The notes beneath the pieces were generated by a model. It was not told where the DNA came from. It saw nothing but the letters and a program-made list of their open reading frames with translations, and did no database searches. From an uncultured Bacteroidales bacterium (GTDB taxonomy: Bacteria; Bacteroidota; Bacteroidia; Bacteroidales; UBA932), in assembly GCA_905235995.1 (NCBI GenBank), contig CAJONI010000013.1:1-59467 (forward strand): 59,467 nt of DNA, in the 5' to 3' direction. Both the position numbers and the translations under genes were made by a program. Positions 17,820 to 26,268 of the stretch are shown here, in pieces (within the stretch, counting starts at the first letter, position 1; the number at the start of each line of letters is the position of its first letter).

Positions 17820-19250
17820 ATGGATACAGAAAAAGTCTTGAATTTTTTCCGTGAGATTACCCGTATACCCCGGGAATCCGGACACGAAGAACAGATAGTA
17901 GCTTATCTCCAGCAGTTTGCCGCCTCGCGGGGATTGAAGTGCAAGACCGACCGCCTCGGCAACGTGGTTATCTCCAAGCCCGCGTCCAAGGGTTACGAGA
18001 AGCATCCGGGTGTGGTTCTGCAGGGCCATACCGACATGGTGTGCGAGAAGAAGAGCGGCTCCGGCTTCGACTTCTCCAAGGACCCCATAAACTACGTCAT
18101 CGAAGACGGCTGGATGGTGGCCCACGACACCACCCTCGGAGCCGACAACGGAATCGGCGTAGCCACGGCGATGGCTATCCTCGACGACGACAGCATCGCT
18201 CATCCCAGCCTCGAATGCCTGTTCACCGTCTCCGAAGAGACAGGCCTCGACGGCGCGCGCGGCCTTAAGAAAGGCGCGATCACCGGCAAGACCCTGATCA
18301 ACCTCGACGACGAGGACGAAGGCTATTTCTGCATAGGATGCGCCGGTGGCATGGACACCGTGGGCACCTTCAGCTACAGGGAGCGTCGCCTGCCGGCCCG
18401 CTCGGTGGTCTATGAATTCATCATCAGCGGCGGCCTCGGAGGCCATAGCGGCGATGACATCGACAAGGGCCGCTTCAACGGAGTGCAGCAGTTCGCCCGC
18501 TTCCTCGACGAGGCCTGGCAGCATGGCATCGACATCTGCACCATAGAAGCGGGGGGCAAGCGCAACGCCATAGCCCGCAGCGGCGGCGGAATCGTCGCCA
18601 TACCGCCCCGCCAGGCGCAGAAGGTAGTGACTCTCTTCGAAGATTTCGTCGCCCGCCTCAAGGCGGAATACGCCGTGACCGACCCCGGCCTTTATTCAGA
18701 GGCCAGGGCCGTCACCTGGACAGGCAGGGCCATCGACCGCGGCACTGCACGCCGCCTGATTCAGGCCCTTATCTCCATACCCCACGGCGTGATAGCCATG
18801 AGCCCCGACATCCCGGGACTGATAGAGACCTCCACCAACCTGGCCTCCGTGACCATGGCGCCCGACCGCAAGATAGTAGTGGGTACCATGCAGCGCAGCT
18901 CGGTCAACAGCCAGCGCCTCTTCCTTGCCCGCAGAGTAGCTTCCGTCATGGAACTGGCCGGAGCCAGGGTCCGCCATTCCGACGGCTATCCCGGCTGGAA
19001 GCCCAACATGGAATCGCATGTGAAAGACGTGTGCGTGGAGTCCTACAAGCGCCTCTTCGGCCGTGAACCCGTGGTCCGCGCCATACATGCCGGACTGGAA
19101 TGCGGCCTGTTCACCGAGAAATTCCCCGACATGGACATGATCGCCTTCGGGCCTACGCTCCGCGGCGTCCATGCCCCCGGTGAAAAGCTCGACCTCGCTT
19201 CGCTCGACCGCTTCTACGCGGTGCTCATCGACGTCCTCAAAAACCTTTAG
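17820..19250 (+). CDS. pepD: Aminoacyl-histidine dipeptidase PepD (M20C)
   Basis: Cytosolic metal-dependent dipeptidase, 476 residues from the ATG at 17820; a TTG nine bases upstream is less likely. Motifs: VLQGHTDMVCEKK (His and Asp), TTLGADNGIGVA (bridging Asp), FTVSEETGLDGA (catalytic Glu and ligand) and a late AIHAGLECGLF. The dimerisation insert GGLGGHSGDDIDKGR is typical of PepD. It follows dnaA by 24 nt and precedes rpe by 2 nt. Confidence 0.93.
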   Translation: MDTEKVLNFFREITRIPRESGHEEQIVAYLQQFAASRGLKCKTDRLGNVVISKPASKGYEKHPGVVLQGHTDMVCEKKSGSGFDFSKDPINYVIEDGWMVAHDTTLGADNGIGVATAMAILDDDSIAHPSLECLFTVSEETGLDGARGLKKGAITGKTLINLDDEDEGYFCIGCAGGMDTVGTFSYRERRLPARSVVYEFIISGGLGGHSGDDIDKGRFNGVQQFARFLDEAWQHGIDICTIEAGGKRNAIARSGGGIVAIPPRQAQKVVTLFEDFVARLKAEYAVTDPGLYSEARAVTWTGRAIDRGTARRLIQALISIPHGVIAMSPDIPGLIETSTNLASVTMAPDRKIVVGTMQRSSVNSQRLFLARRVASVMELAGARVRHSDGYPGWKPNMESHVKDVCVESYKRLFGREPVVRAIHAGLECGLFTEKFPDMDMIAFGPTLRGVHAPGEKLDLASLDRFYAVLIDVLKNL

Positions 19251-19252
19251 CC

Positions 19253-19909
19253 ATGCCACGTGTCATCGCCCCTTCGTTCCTGTCCGCCGATTTCGGCCAC
19301 CTCGCCCATGACTGCCAGCTGATAAACCGCAGCGCCGCCGGATGGTTCCATCTCGACGTGATGGACGGTATCTTCGTACCCAACATCTCCTATGGATTCC
19401 CCGTATGCCAGGCGATCGCGTCCGTGGCCCGCAAGCCCCTCGACGCACACCTGATGATAGTCGAGCCCTGGCGCTATCTCGAGCGTTTCGCCGCCCTGGG
19501 AGTCAGCTACCTGAGCGTCCACTACGAAGCCTGCAGCCACCGCCGCCTCCGCGAGTGCATCAGGAAGATCCATGAGCTCGGCATGTCGGCCGGGGTCGTC
19601 ATCAACCCCGAGACTCCTGCGGAGGTGCTGATACCGTATCTCAGGGAGATCGACTATGCGCTCGTGATGGGAGTCCATCCGGGCTACGGCGGCCAGGCCT
19701 ACATTCCAGAGACGACCGAGAAGGTGGGAGTGCTGGCCGACATGATCGCCGCCGCCGATGCCGACTGCTTCATCGAAGTGGACGGCGGCGTGAGCGTGAA
19801 CAACATAGCCGAGCTTGAGAGGCAGGGCGCCGGTGTGTTCGTGGCTGGTTCGGCGACCTTCACCTCAGGCGATCCGGTCAAGGCCGTGAGGGCCTTGCTC
19901 GAGGCTTAG
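19253..19909 (+). CDS. rpe: Ribulose-phosphate 3-epimerase
   Basis: Pentose phosphate pathway TIM-barrel enzyme of 218 residues that interconverts ribulose-5-phosphate and xylulose-5-phosphate. Diagnostic segments: IAPSFLSADFGHL, WFHLDVMDGIFVPN (metal His/Asp), DAHLMIVEPW, VHPGYGGQAYIP, and EVDGGVSVNNI with a catalytic Asp. It lies 2 nt after pepD, probably cotranscribed, and its stop overlaps the convergent birA stop by 4 nt. Confidence 0.96.
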   Translation: MPRVIAPSFLSADFGHLAHDCQLINRSAAGWFHLDVMDGIFVPNISYGFPVCQAIASVARKPLDAHLMIVEPWRYLERFAALGVSYLSVHYEACSHRRLRECIRKIHELGMSAGVVINPETPAEVLIPYLREIDYALVMGVHPGYGGQAYIPETTEKVGVLADMIAAADADCFIEVDGGVSVNNIAELERQGAGVFVAGSATFTSGDPVKAVRALLEA

Positions 19910-20670
19910 ATCACGTATTTCAACTCCTTGAAGCCGAAGCTGGCGAGGGTGCCGTCGCGCCTCTCGAGCAGCAGGCGCGCGTCGCGGTCTATCCCCAGGA
20001 TACGGGCCTCGAAGCGTGCTCCGCTTCGTTTTTCCGTGGGAATTTCGCTGGCTGGCAGGGCTTCGAACGTGCGCCACTCTCCCCGACGGTAAAGCCGTGC
20101 CAGATATTCGGCGTCGAAGCCGTTGCGGGCGTAGGGGCTGGGCAGCTGGTCCAGGTAGCGGAAGATGCAGTCCAGCAGCGCCGGCAGCTCCTTCGTTATG
20201 TCGTAGCGCTGCCCGGTGAGCAGGGTCATAGAAGTGGGGTTGGGGAGGGAAGGGTCGAAGTCCGTCTGGTTCATGTTGAGGCCCATTCCGGCCACGGCGG
20301 TAGACACCAGCCCGCCTGACAGGATGGTTTCGATAAGGGTCCCGCAGACCTTGCCGTCGTTCACGTAGATGTCGTTGGGCCATTTGATGGTGGCTTCAAG
20401 GCCTTTCTGTTTCAAGTAGTCCACGAGGCCGAGGGCAATGACCTGGGTGATGATGAACTGGTCGGAGGCCTCGAGGCCTGCAGGCTTCAGGAGGATCGAG
20501 AAGGTGAGGTTCTCGCCCGGCCTGCTTTCCCAGCGGTTTCCCATCTGGCCGCGGCCGGCGGTCTGGAAGCGGGCTGCATAGATCGTTCGGTCGGGAAGGT
20601 CCTCCCTGTCTGCCAGAATGCGGGTGTTTGTGGAGTCGATGGTGTCGAACCAGTGGATAAGATATGACAT
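19906..20670 (-). CDS. birA: Biotin--[acetyl-CoA-carboxylase] ligase (monofunctional BirA)
   Basis: A 254-residue enzyme that attaches biotin to carboxylase carrier domains. It has the biotin/AMP loop GRGQMGNRWES and the catalytic KWPNDIYVN. There is no N-terminal helix-turn-helix, so it should not act as the biotin repressor. The start at MSYLIHWFDTIDSTN (20670) was chosen because the catalytic domain begins there. The longer upstream frame is antisense to rsfS. Confidence 0.93.
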   Translation of the reverse strand: MSYLIHWFDTIDSTNTRILADREDLPDRTIYAARFQTAGRGQMGNRWESRPGENLTFSILLKPAGLEASDQFIITQVIALGLVDYLKQKGLEATIKWPNDIYVNDGKVCGTLIETILSGGLVSTAVAGMGLNMNQTDFDPSLPNPTSMTLLTGQRYDITKELPALLDCIFRYLDQLPSPYARNGFDAEYLARLYRRGEWRTFEALPASEIPTEKRSGARFEARILGIDRDARLLLERRDGTLASFGFKELKYVI

Positions 20671-20715
20671 AATTGCAGGGTGCCGCCGATGGCGGGATAT
20701 TTGCAATAAATATTG

Positions 20716-20723
20716 TATATTTG
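20716..20723 (+). promoter_or_regulatory. -7 promoter element TATATTTG for rsfS
   Basis: Perfect TAnnTTTG, 34 nt upstream of the rsfS ATG. Confidence 0.5.
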
Positions 20724-20757
20724 CAATTGAACTATAGTACAAAGATAACTCATTTTG

Positions 20758-21108
20758 ATGAACGAGAAAAGTGAAGTCGGCGTAATCGCCGAAGCAATGC
20801 TTGATAAGAAGGCCCAGGACGTAGTTTCCCTGGACCTGACCAGGATAGGGACCGCCATAGCCGACCATTTCGTAATCTGCAACGCGGATTCCACGACCCA
20901 GGTAGTCGCCATCTCCGACAATGTGGAGGAGATGATGGAGAAGACTTTCGGCCGCAGTGTGCTCAGAAAGCAGGGACGTGAGAACGCGTTCTGGATCATC
21001 TTGGACTACAGCGACATAGTAGTGCATATTTTCCTGACGGACCAGCGTATGTTCTATCGACTCGAAGAACTCTGGGCCGATGCCGTCAAAACCACATATA
21101 CCGACTAG
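20758..21108 (+). CDS. rsfS: Ribosome silencing factor RsfS (Iojap family)
   Basis: A 116-residue protein that binds L14 and blocks subunit joining when nutrients are short. It shows the family core ADHFVICNADSTTQVVAISDNVEE and WIILDYSDIVVHIFLTDQRMFYRLEELW. The ATG at 20758 is preferred over the TTG one codon upstream. It begins a tight cluster with ftsH (7 nt later), cdsA and psd. Confidence 0.94.
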   Translation: MNEKSEVGVIAEAMLDKKAQDVVSLDLTRIGTAIADHFVICNADSTTQVVAISDNVEEMMEKTFGRSVLRKQGRENAFWIILDYSDIVVHIFLTDQRMFYRLEELWADAVKTTYTD

Positions 21109-21115
21109 CGACACG

Positions 21116-23083
21116 ATGGAAAACAAAGAGAGACAGCCAAAGCGCCAGCCCCGTCAGGGATTCAACTGGTTCTCCCTGGTCTACATTTTCCTGCTCCTGG
21201 GCCTGGCATACATGTGGACCTCGACCGGCACCTCCAGTCCCCTGAAGAAGGAGTGGTCCGACGTGAAGGACGGCCTGCTGTTGAGCGGCGACGTGGATAA
21301 GCTGGTATACGTGCGCAACGAGCACAAAGGCGAGATCTATCTCCGCCAGACTTCGCTCGACAAATACAAGAACCTCTACGGCGGACGCGAGCCCAAGAGC
21401 GGTCCGCACTTCTATTTCCTTGTCTCCGACAAGTTCGACGCAGAGCACGAGTTCGACTCCGTGGTGTCGTCCCTCCCCGAAGAATCCCGCTTCAAGGTGG
21501 TGATCGATGAGCACAAGAGCTACTGGGGCCCCATAATCGAGTGGATAATCTTCCCCCTGATGCTGCTGCTCATGTTCTTCTTCTTCATGCGTCCCATGCG
21601 CAGCATGGGAGGCGGCGGGGCCGGCGGCGGCATCTTCAACGTGGGCAAGTCGCAGGCCAGGCTCTATGAGAAGGGCGGCAACCTCAAGGTGACGTTCAAG
21701 GACGTGGCCGGCATGGAGGAAGCCAAGCTCGAGGTCAGGGAGATAGTCGATTTCCTCAAGAATCCCAAGAAATACACGGCCCTCGGCGGCAAGATCCCCA
21801 AGGGTGCGCTGCTGGTAGGCCCTCCGGGCACCGGCAAGACCCTGCTCGCCAAGGCGGTGGCCGGCGAAGCCGACGTGCCTTTCTTCTCCATGTCGGGTTC
21901 CGATTTCGTGGAGATGTTCGTGGGCGTGGGAGCCTCCCGCGTGCGCGACCTCTTCCGCCAGGCGAAGGAGAAGGCCCCGTGCATAGTGTTCATCGACGAG
22001 ATCGACGCGGTGGGCCGCGCACGCAGCAAGAACGCGGGCTTCACCTCCAACGACGAGCGTGAGAACACCCTCAACCAGCTGCTTACCGAGATGGACGGCT
22101 TCGGTTCGAATTCCGGGGTCATCATCCTCGCCGCCACCAACCGTGCCGACATCCTCGACAAGGCTCTGATGCGCGCCGGACGCTTCGACAGGCAGATCCA
22201 TGTCGACCTGCCCGAACTCAGGGAACGTCTCGAGATCTTCAAGGTGCACCTGCGCGGCATCAAGCTCGCCCCCGGCTTCCAGATCGACTTCCTGGCCAAG
22301 CAGACCCCCGGCTTCAGCGGTGCCGACATCGCCAACGTGTGCAACGAGGCAGCCCTGATAGCGGCCCGCAAGAACAAGGATTTTGTGGAGAAGCAGGATT
22401 TCCTCGACGCCATCGACCGCATCGTCGGCGGCCTGGAGCGCAAGAGCAAGATCATCACCCCCGAGGAGAAACGCACGATAGCCCATCACGAAGCCGGCCA
22501 CGCCACAGTGAGCTGGCTGCTTCCCAACGCCAACCCGCTGCTGAAAGTGACCATCATCCCTCGCGGCCAGAGCCTCGGCGCCGCCTGGTACCTGCCCGAA
22601 GAGCGTCAGCTCACCACCACCGAGCAGATGATGGACGAGATGGCCGCGACCATCGGCGGCCGAGTGGCCGAAGAGCTCGTCAACGGCCGCATCTCCACCG
22701 GAGCCCTCTCCGACCTGGAGAAGCTCACCAAGCAGGCCTACGCGATGGTGACCTATTTCGGCATGAGCGACAAGGTGGGCAACCTGTCGTACTACGACTC
22801 TACCGGCAGTCGCGAAATGGCTTTCAGCAAGCCCTACAGCGAGAAGACCGCCGAACTCATAGACGATGAGGTGAAACGCCTCATCCAGCAGGCCCACGCC
22901 ACCGCGACGCGGGTCCTGACCGAAAACCGCGAAGGTTTCGAGAAGCTGGCCGCCCTGCTGCTGGAACGCGAAGTGGTGTTCTCGGAAGACCTTGAGGCCA
23001 TCTTCGGCCCCCGCAGGGGAGGAGTCGATCCCAACAAGCTGCTGCGCGAAGATACGGAGGAAACACCTGAAGCAAAGGAATAG
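21116..23083 (+). CDS. ftsH: Membrane ATP-dependent zinc metalloprotease FtsH
   Basis: A 655-residue inner-membrane AAA+ protease. It has two N-terminal membrane segments (about 18-36 and 140-160) enclosing a periplasmic domain. Walker A GPPGTGKT is at about 235-242, Walker B is [13 protein letters not shown], and SRH is DKALMRAGRFDR. The zinc motif HEAGH is at 458-462, with the third ligand region later (GALSDLEKLTKQAY). The start at MENKERQ was chosen because the upstream codons overlap rsfS. Confidence 0.97.
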   Translation: MENKERQPKRQPRQGFNWFSLVYIFLLLGLAYMWTSTGTSSPLKKEWSDVKDGLLLSGDVDKLVYVRNEHKGEIYLRQTSLDKYKNLYGGREPKSGPHFYFLVSDKFDAEHEFDSVVSSLPEESRFKVVIDEHKSYWGPIIEWIIFPLMLLLMFFFFMRPMRSMGGGGAGGGIFNVGKSQARLYEKGGNLKVTFKDVAGMEEAKLEVREIVDFLKNPKKYTALGGKIPKGALLVGPPGTGKTLLAKAVAGEADVPFFSMSGSDFVEMFVGVGASRVRDLFRQAKEKAPCIVFIDEIDAVGRARSKNAGFTSNDERENTLNQLLTEMDGFGSNSGVIILAATNRADILDKALMRAGRFDRQIHVDLPELRERLEIFKVHLRGIKLAPGFQIDFLAKQTPGFSGADIANVCNEAALIAARKNKDFVEKQDFLDAIDRIVGGLERKSKIITPEEKRTIAHHEAGHATVSWLLPNANPLLKVTIIPRGQSLGAAWYLPEERQLTTTEQMMDEMAATIGGRVAEELVNGRISTGALSDLEKLTKQAYAMVTYFGMSDKVGNLSYYDSTGSREMAFSKPYSEKTAELIDDEVKRLIQQAHATATRVLTENREGFEKLAALLLEREVVFSEDLEAIFGPRRGGVDPNKLLREDTEETPEAKE

Positions 23084-23085
23084 GC

Positions 23086-23913
23086 ATGGGTACGCTGGTA
23101 AAGAGATGTGTCTTCGGGCTTCTGTTCCTGGTGGTGGTCATAGGCTGCCTCCAGTTCCATTGGGGAGTGACAGCGCTCGTGGCCTTCCTCTGCGCCGGAC
23201 TTGCATTCGAGTGTTATCGCCTGCTTCTAGACCGCCGCTTCATCAAGGAGGCGGTCTGCGTGACCGCCGGCTCACTGGTGTTCCTGGTGCTGCTCGCCCT
23301 GCATTACCAGCTGGGCCTGCCGCTGCGTTACTCCGCCCTGGGCATCCTGCCCGTCGTGCTCGCCTCCGTGCTGCTGCTCTTCGACGCTGCAGGCGACCAC
23401 GCCTTTCCCACCGCCGTCTATTTCCCCATCGTCTACGTCACGCTGCCGCTTGCCTGCGCCCTGCCGCTTGCCTGGCCGGGCGGAGTCTTTTCCGGACGTC
23501 TGCTGCTGGGCATCTTCGTGATGCTCTGGCTCGACGACATCGGCGCCTATGTGTTCGGCATGGGTTTCGGCCAGCGCAGGAACAGCCGCAAGCTCTTTCC
23601 TGCGCTCTCGCCCAAGAAATCCTGGATCGGCGCGATTGGAGGGACCGTGTGCTGCTTCCTCGCTGCCTGGATCTATGGCCTCACGCTGGGAAGCGGGCAG
23701 CTCACGATGCCGCACTGGCTTGCCCTGGCTGCGATTGTTTCCGTATTCGGCGTGTTCGGCGACCTCTATGAATCGCTCATCAAGCGCCATGCCGACGTGA
23801 AGGACGCCGGCCACTTCCTGCCCGGCCACGGCGGCCTGCTCGACCGCTTCGACGACGTGCTCTTCGTCCTTCCCCTGGCTGCACTCTACCTTACCATGTT
23901 CTCATTGCTATGA
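23086..23913 (+). CDS. cdsA: Phosphatidate cytidylyltransferase CdsA
   Basis: A 275-residue polytopic membrane enzyme that makes CDP-diacylglycerol, the precursor of all phospholipid headgroup pathways. The CDS signature is complete near the C-terminus: SLIKRHADVKDAGHFLPGHG followed by GLLDRFDD. It starts 2 nt after ftsH and overlaps psd by 4 nt (ATGA), so lipid synthesis and FtsH are one transcription unit. Confidence 0.96.
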   Translation: MGTLVKRCVFGLLFLVVVIGCLQFHWGVTALVAFLCAGLAFECYRLLLDRRFIKEAVCVTAGSLVFLVLLALHYQLGLPLRYSALGILPVVLASVLLLFDAAGDHAFPTAVYFPIVYVTLPLACALPLAWPGGVFSGRLLLGIFVMLWLDDIGAYVFGMGFGQRRNSRKLFPALSPKKSWIGAIGGTVCCFLAAWIYGLTLGSGQLTMPHWLALAAIVSVFGVFGDLYESLIKRHADVKDAGHFLPGHGGLLDRFDDVLFVLPLAALYLTMFSLL

Positions 23914-24563
23914 TACTCGACAAAAATACCTACGGAACCGTCATTCTGATCTATGTGATCTGCGCGTTAGGCATTTTCCTCCTGCTTCGCTATGTTCCGC
24001 AGCTTTGGCTAAGCATCCCGCTTTCAGTCTTCCTGCTGCTGGTCGCAGGCTGGCAGACCTATTTCCACATGGTTCCGGACCGCGTGCCAGCGGGCGACGG
24101 ACACAGGGTGTCGGCAGTCTCCGACGGCGTGGTGGTGCGTATCGAGAAAGTGATGGAAGACAAGTACCTTCACAAGGAGGCACTGCTGATTTCGGTCTAC
24201 ATGGATTTCTGGGACCTGCACGCCAATTTCTGGCCTGTCAGCGGTACGGTGTCCATGGCCGAGTATATCCCCGGCAAGCACATGCTGGCCTTCAAGCCCA
24301 AGGCTTCCGAAGAAAATGAGCACAGCTGCACCATAATCCGCACGGACGATGGCAAGGATGTGATGTTCAAGCAACTGGCGGGCGGTTTCGCCCGTCGCAT
24401 AGTCTGTTATGCGAAGCCCGGCCTGCAGGTTTCGGCAGGCGAGCAGTGCGGCATCATCAAGTTCGGCTCGCGTATCGACTGCTATCTTCCTTCAGACGCT
24501 GAGGTTCATGTGAAGGTGGGCGACAAGGTCAAGGCTGTAGAAAGCATACTCGCTCTAATATAA
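23910..24563 (+). CDS. psd: Phosphatidylserine decarboxylase, short form
   Basis: Pyruvoyl-dependent enzyme of 217 residues that makes phosphatidylethanolamine. Two N-terminal hydrophobic segments anchor it. The conserved VYMDFWDLHANFWPVSG region and the self-cleavage motif GIIKFGSRIDCYLP, cut between Gly and Ser of FGSR, are present. The short length is normal for the Bacteroidota/Psd-A-like type. It directly follows cdsA in the pathway and on the map. Confidence 0.94.
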   Translation: MILDKNTYGTVILIYVICALGIFLLLRYVPQLWLSIPLSVFLLLVAGWQTYFHMVPDRVPAGDGHRVSAVSDGVVVRIEKVMEDKYLHKEALLISVYMDFWDLHANFWPVSGTVSMAEYIPGKHMLAFKPKASEENEHSCTIIRTDDGKDVMFKQLAGGFARRIVCYAKPGLQVSAGEQCGIIKFGSRIDCYLPSDAEVHVKVGDKVKAVESILALI

Positions 24564-24569
24564 CATATT

Positions 24570-26216
24570 ATGAAAACGTTGCACATCAAGGTGCTGCTGC
24601 TTGCGGTGGCATTGGTCCCCACTTTGGTTTTTGCTTCCGATACCCTTTTCGTGCGCGAGAAGCAGGTTCCCGTGCTGATCGAGAGGGAAGACAATGTGAT
24701 ATTCGAACTCAAGATCACGCCAGAACAGGCAGGTACCCTCGACGAGCTGGTGCTGGACTTCGGGCCTGAGACCAATCTCAGGCACGTGCGCTACGTAAAG
24801 CTGTATTACAGCGGGACCGAAACCCGCACAGGCCGCCGGGATGGGTTCCATCCGGTAGACTACCTTTCCTTCCAGGAACCCGGCCGGACCCTCAAGGCCA
24901 ACCGTTCGTATTCCATCCTGAAGTCAAAGGTCCGCCGTCCCCGGCGGAGCGTGAGGCTCAAGGCCGGACAGCAGCTCTTTCCCGGAGTCAACTATTTCTG
25001 GATCAGCGTGGAAATGAGGCACAGGCGGACGAAGCTGAGCGATGTCATAACAGCCGGTCTGAGTTCCGCCAGGGTGTCCGGAGAAGAAGTCACGCTGTGC
25101 CGCGTCTCGCCTGAAGGCATAGTCCATCGCATGGCCATAGGCCTGCGCAAGGCGGGCGACGACGGCAGCGTGGCCTACCGCATCCCCGGGCTGGTGACTA
25201 CGCCCAGGGGGACCCTGCTGGCCGTCTACGACGTGCGCTACAACAACAGCAAGGACCTTCAGGAGCACATCGACATAGGCCTGAGCCGCTCCCGCGACGG
25301 CGGACGTACCTGGGAGAAGATGCGCCGTCCCATAGCCTTCGGCGAACATGGGGGACTCCCTGCGGCCCAGAACGGGGCGGGGGACCCCGCCATCCTGGTC
25401 GACGAGACCAACGGGGATGTCTGGATTTCCTCCATCTGGGCGCACGGCATGGGCAACGGCATGGCCTGGTGGAGCACCGTCCCCGGCATGTCGCCCGACT
25501 ACACCGCGCAGTGGGTCATGGTCCGCTCCCGCGACGACGGCCGGACCTGGAGCAAGCCTGAGAGCATCTCCCCGCAGCTCAAGGATTCCTCCTGGGCCTT
25601 CTTCTTCCAGGGCCCCGGCCGCGGCATCACCACTTCCGACGGCAAGCTCGTCTTCGCCATGCAGTACACCGAGTTCGACGGAGGGCGCACTCCGCACTCG
25701 GGCCTGATCTACAGCGAGGACCACGGGAAGAGCTGGCAGATGCACCGGGCCGCGAAGGATTCGGTGACCGAGGCCCAGGTGGCCGAGCTCTCCGACGGCA
25801 CCCTGATGCTCAACATGCGCGACAACAGGAGAGGGGCGAGGAGCGTGGCCACGACCACCGACCTCGGCCGCAGCTGGACTGAGCACCCCACTTCCCGCAA
25901 GGCCCTGAGGGAACCGGTCTGCATGGCGTCGCTTATCGGCGTCCCGGCCTCCAAAAACGTGCTCGGGCGCCATATACTCCTCTTCTCAAATCCGGATTCC
26001 GAGCGTGGCCGCAACCACATCACCATCAAGGCTTCGCTCGACGACGGCATGACCTGGCAGGAGGCCGACCAGCTGCTGCTCGATGAGGACGAAGGCTGGG
26101 GCTACTCCTGCCTGACGATGATCGACCCTGAGACCGTCGGCATACTCTACGAGTCGTCAGTTGCCGAGATCACCTTCCAGGCGATACCGTTGAAGGACAT
26201 CATCCGGTCATTATAA
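24570..26216 (+). CDS. nanH: Exo-alpha-sialidase (GH33, NanH type)
   Basis: Secreted or periplasmic sialidase of 548 residues that releases terminal sialic acids from glycans. A signal peptide (ending VFAS, about residue 22) is followed by an N-terminal beta domain and the six-bladed propeller. Seen: the YRIPGL (FRIP-type) arginine motif at about 206 and Asp boxes SRDGGRTW, SRDDGRTW, SEDHGKSW, TDLGRSW, SLDDGMTW. The layout matches Bacteroides NanH throughout. It follows psd by 6 nt, although a separate promoter cannot be excluded. A terminator follows. Confidence 0.95.
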   Translation: MKTLHIKVLLLAVALVPTLVFASDTLFVREKQVPVLIEREDNVIFELKITPEQAGTLDELVLDFGPETNLRHVRYVKLYYSGTETRTGRRDGFHPVDYLSFQEPGRTLKANRSYSILKSKVRRPRRSVRLKAGQQLFPGVNYFWISVEMRHRRTKLSDVITAGLSSARVSGEEVTLCRVSPEGIVHRMAIGLRKAGDDGSVAYRIPGLVTTPRGTLLAVYDVRYNNSKDLQEHIDIGLSRSRDGGRTWEKMRRPIAFGEHGGLPAAQNGAGDPAILVDETNGDVWISSIWAHGMGNGMAWWSTVPGMSPDYTAQWVMVRSRDDGRTWSKPESISPQLKDSSWAFFFQGPGRGITTSDGKLVFAMQYTEFDGGRTPHSGLIYSEDHGKSWQMHRAAKDSVTEAQVAELSDGTLMLNMRDNRRGARSVATTTDLGRSWTEHPTSRKALREPVCMASLIGVPASKNVLGRHILLFSNPDSERGRNHITIKASLDDGMTWQEADQLLLDEDEGWGYSCLTMIDPETVGILYESSVAEITFQAIPLKDIIRSL

Positions 26217-26222
26217 AAAAAT

Positions 26223-26247
26223 AATCCCCGCCAGTCCGGCGGGGATT
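26223..26247. terminator. Hairpin terminator between the sialidase and the convergent lyase gene
   Basis: AATCCCCGCC (26223-26232) pairs with GGCGGGGATT (26238-26247), followed by a T run on the plus strand and preceded by an A run. It can serve both converging genes. Confidence 0.85.
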
Positions 26248-26268
26248 TTTCATACGCTCCCGACGATA

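Noticed and set aside
21086-22897. A 603-codon minus-strand frame opposite ftsH
   Set aside because: Antisense shadow of ftsH without recognisable domains.
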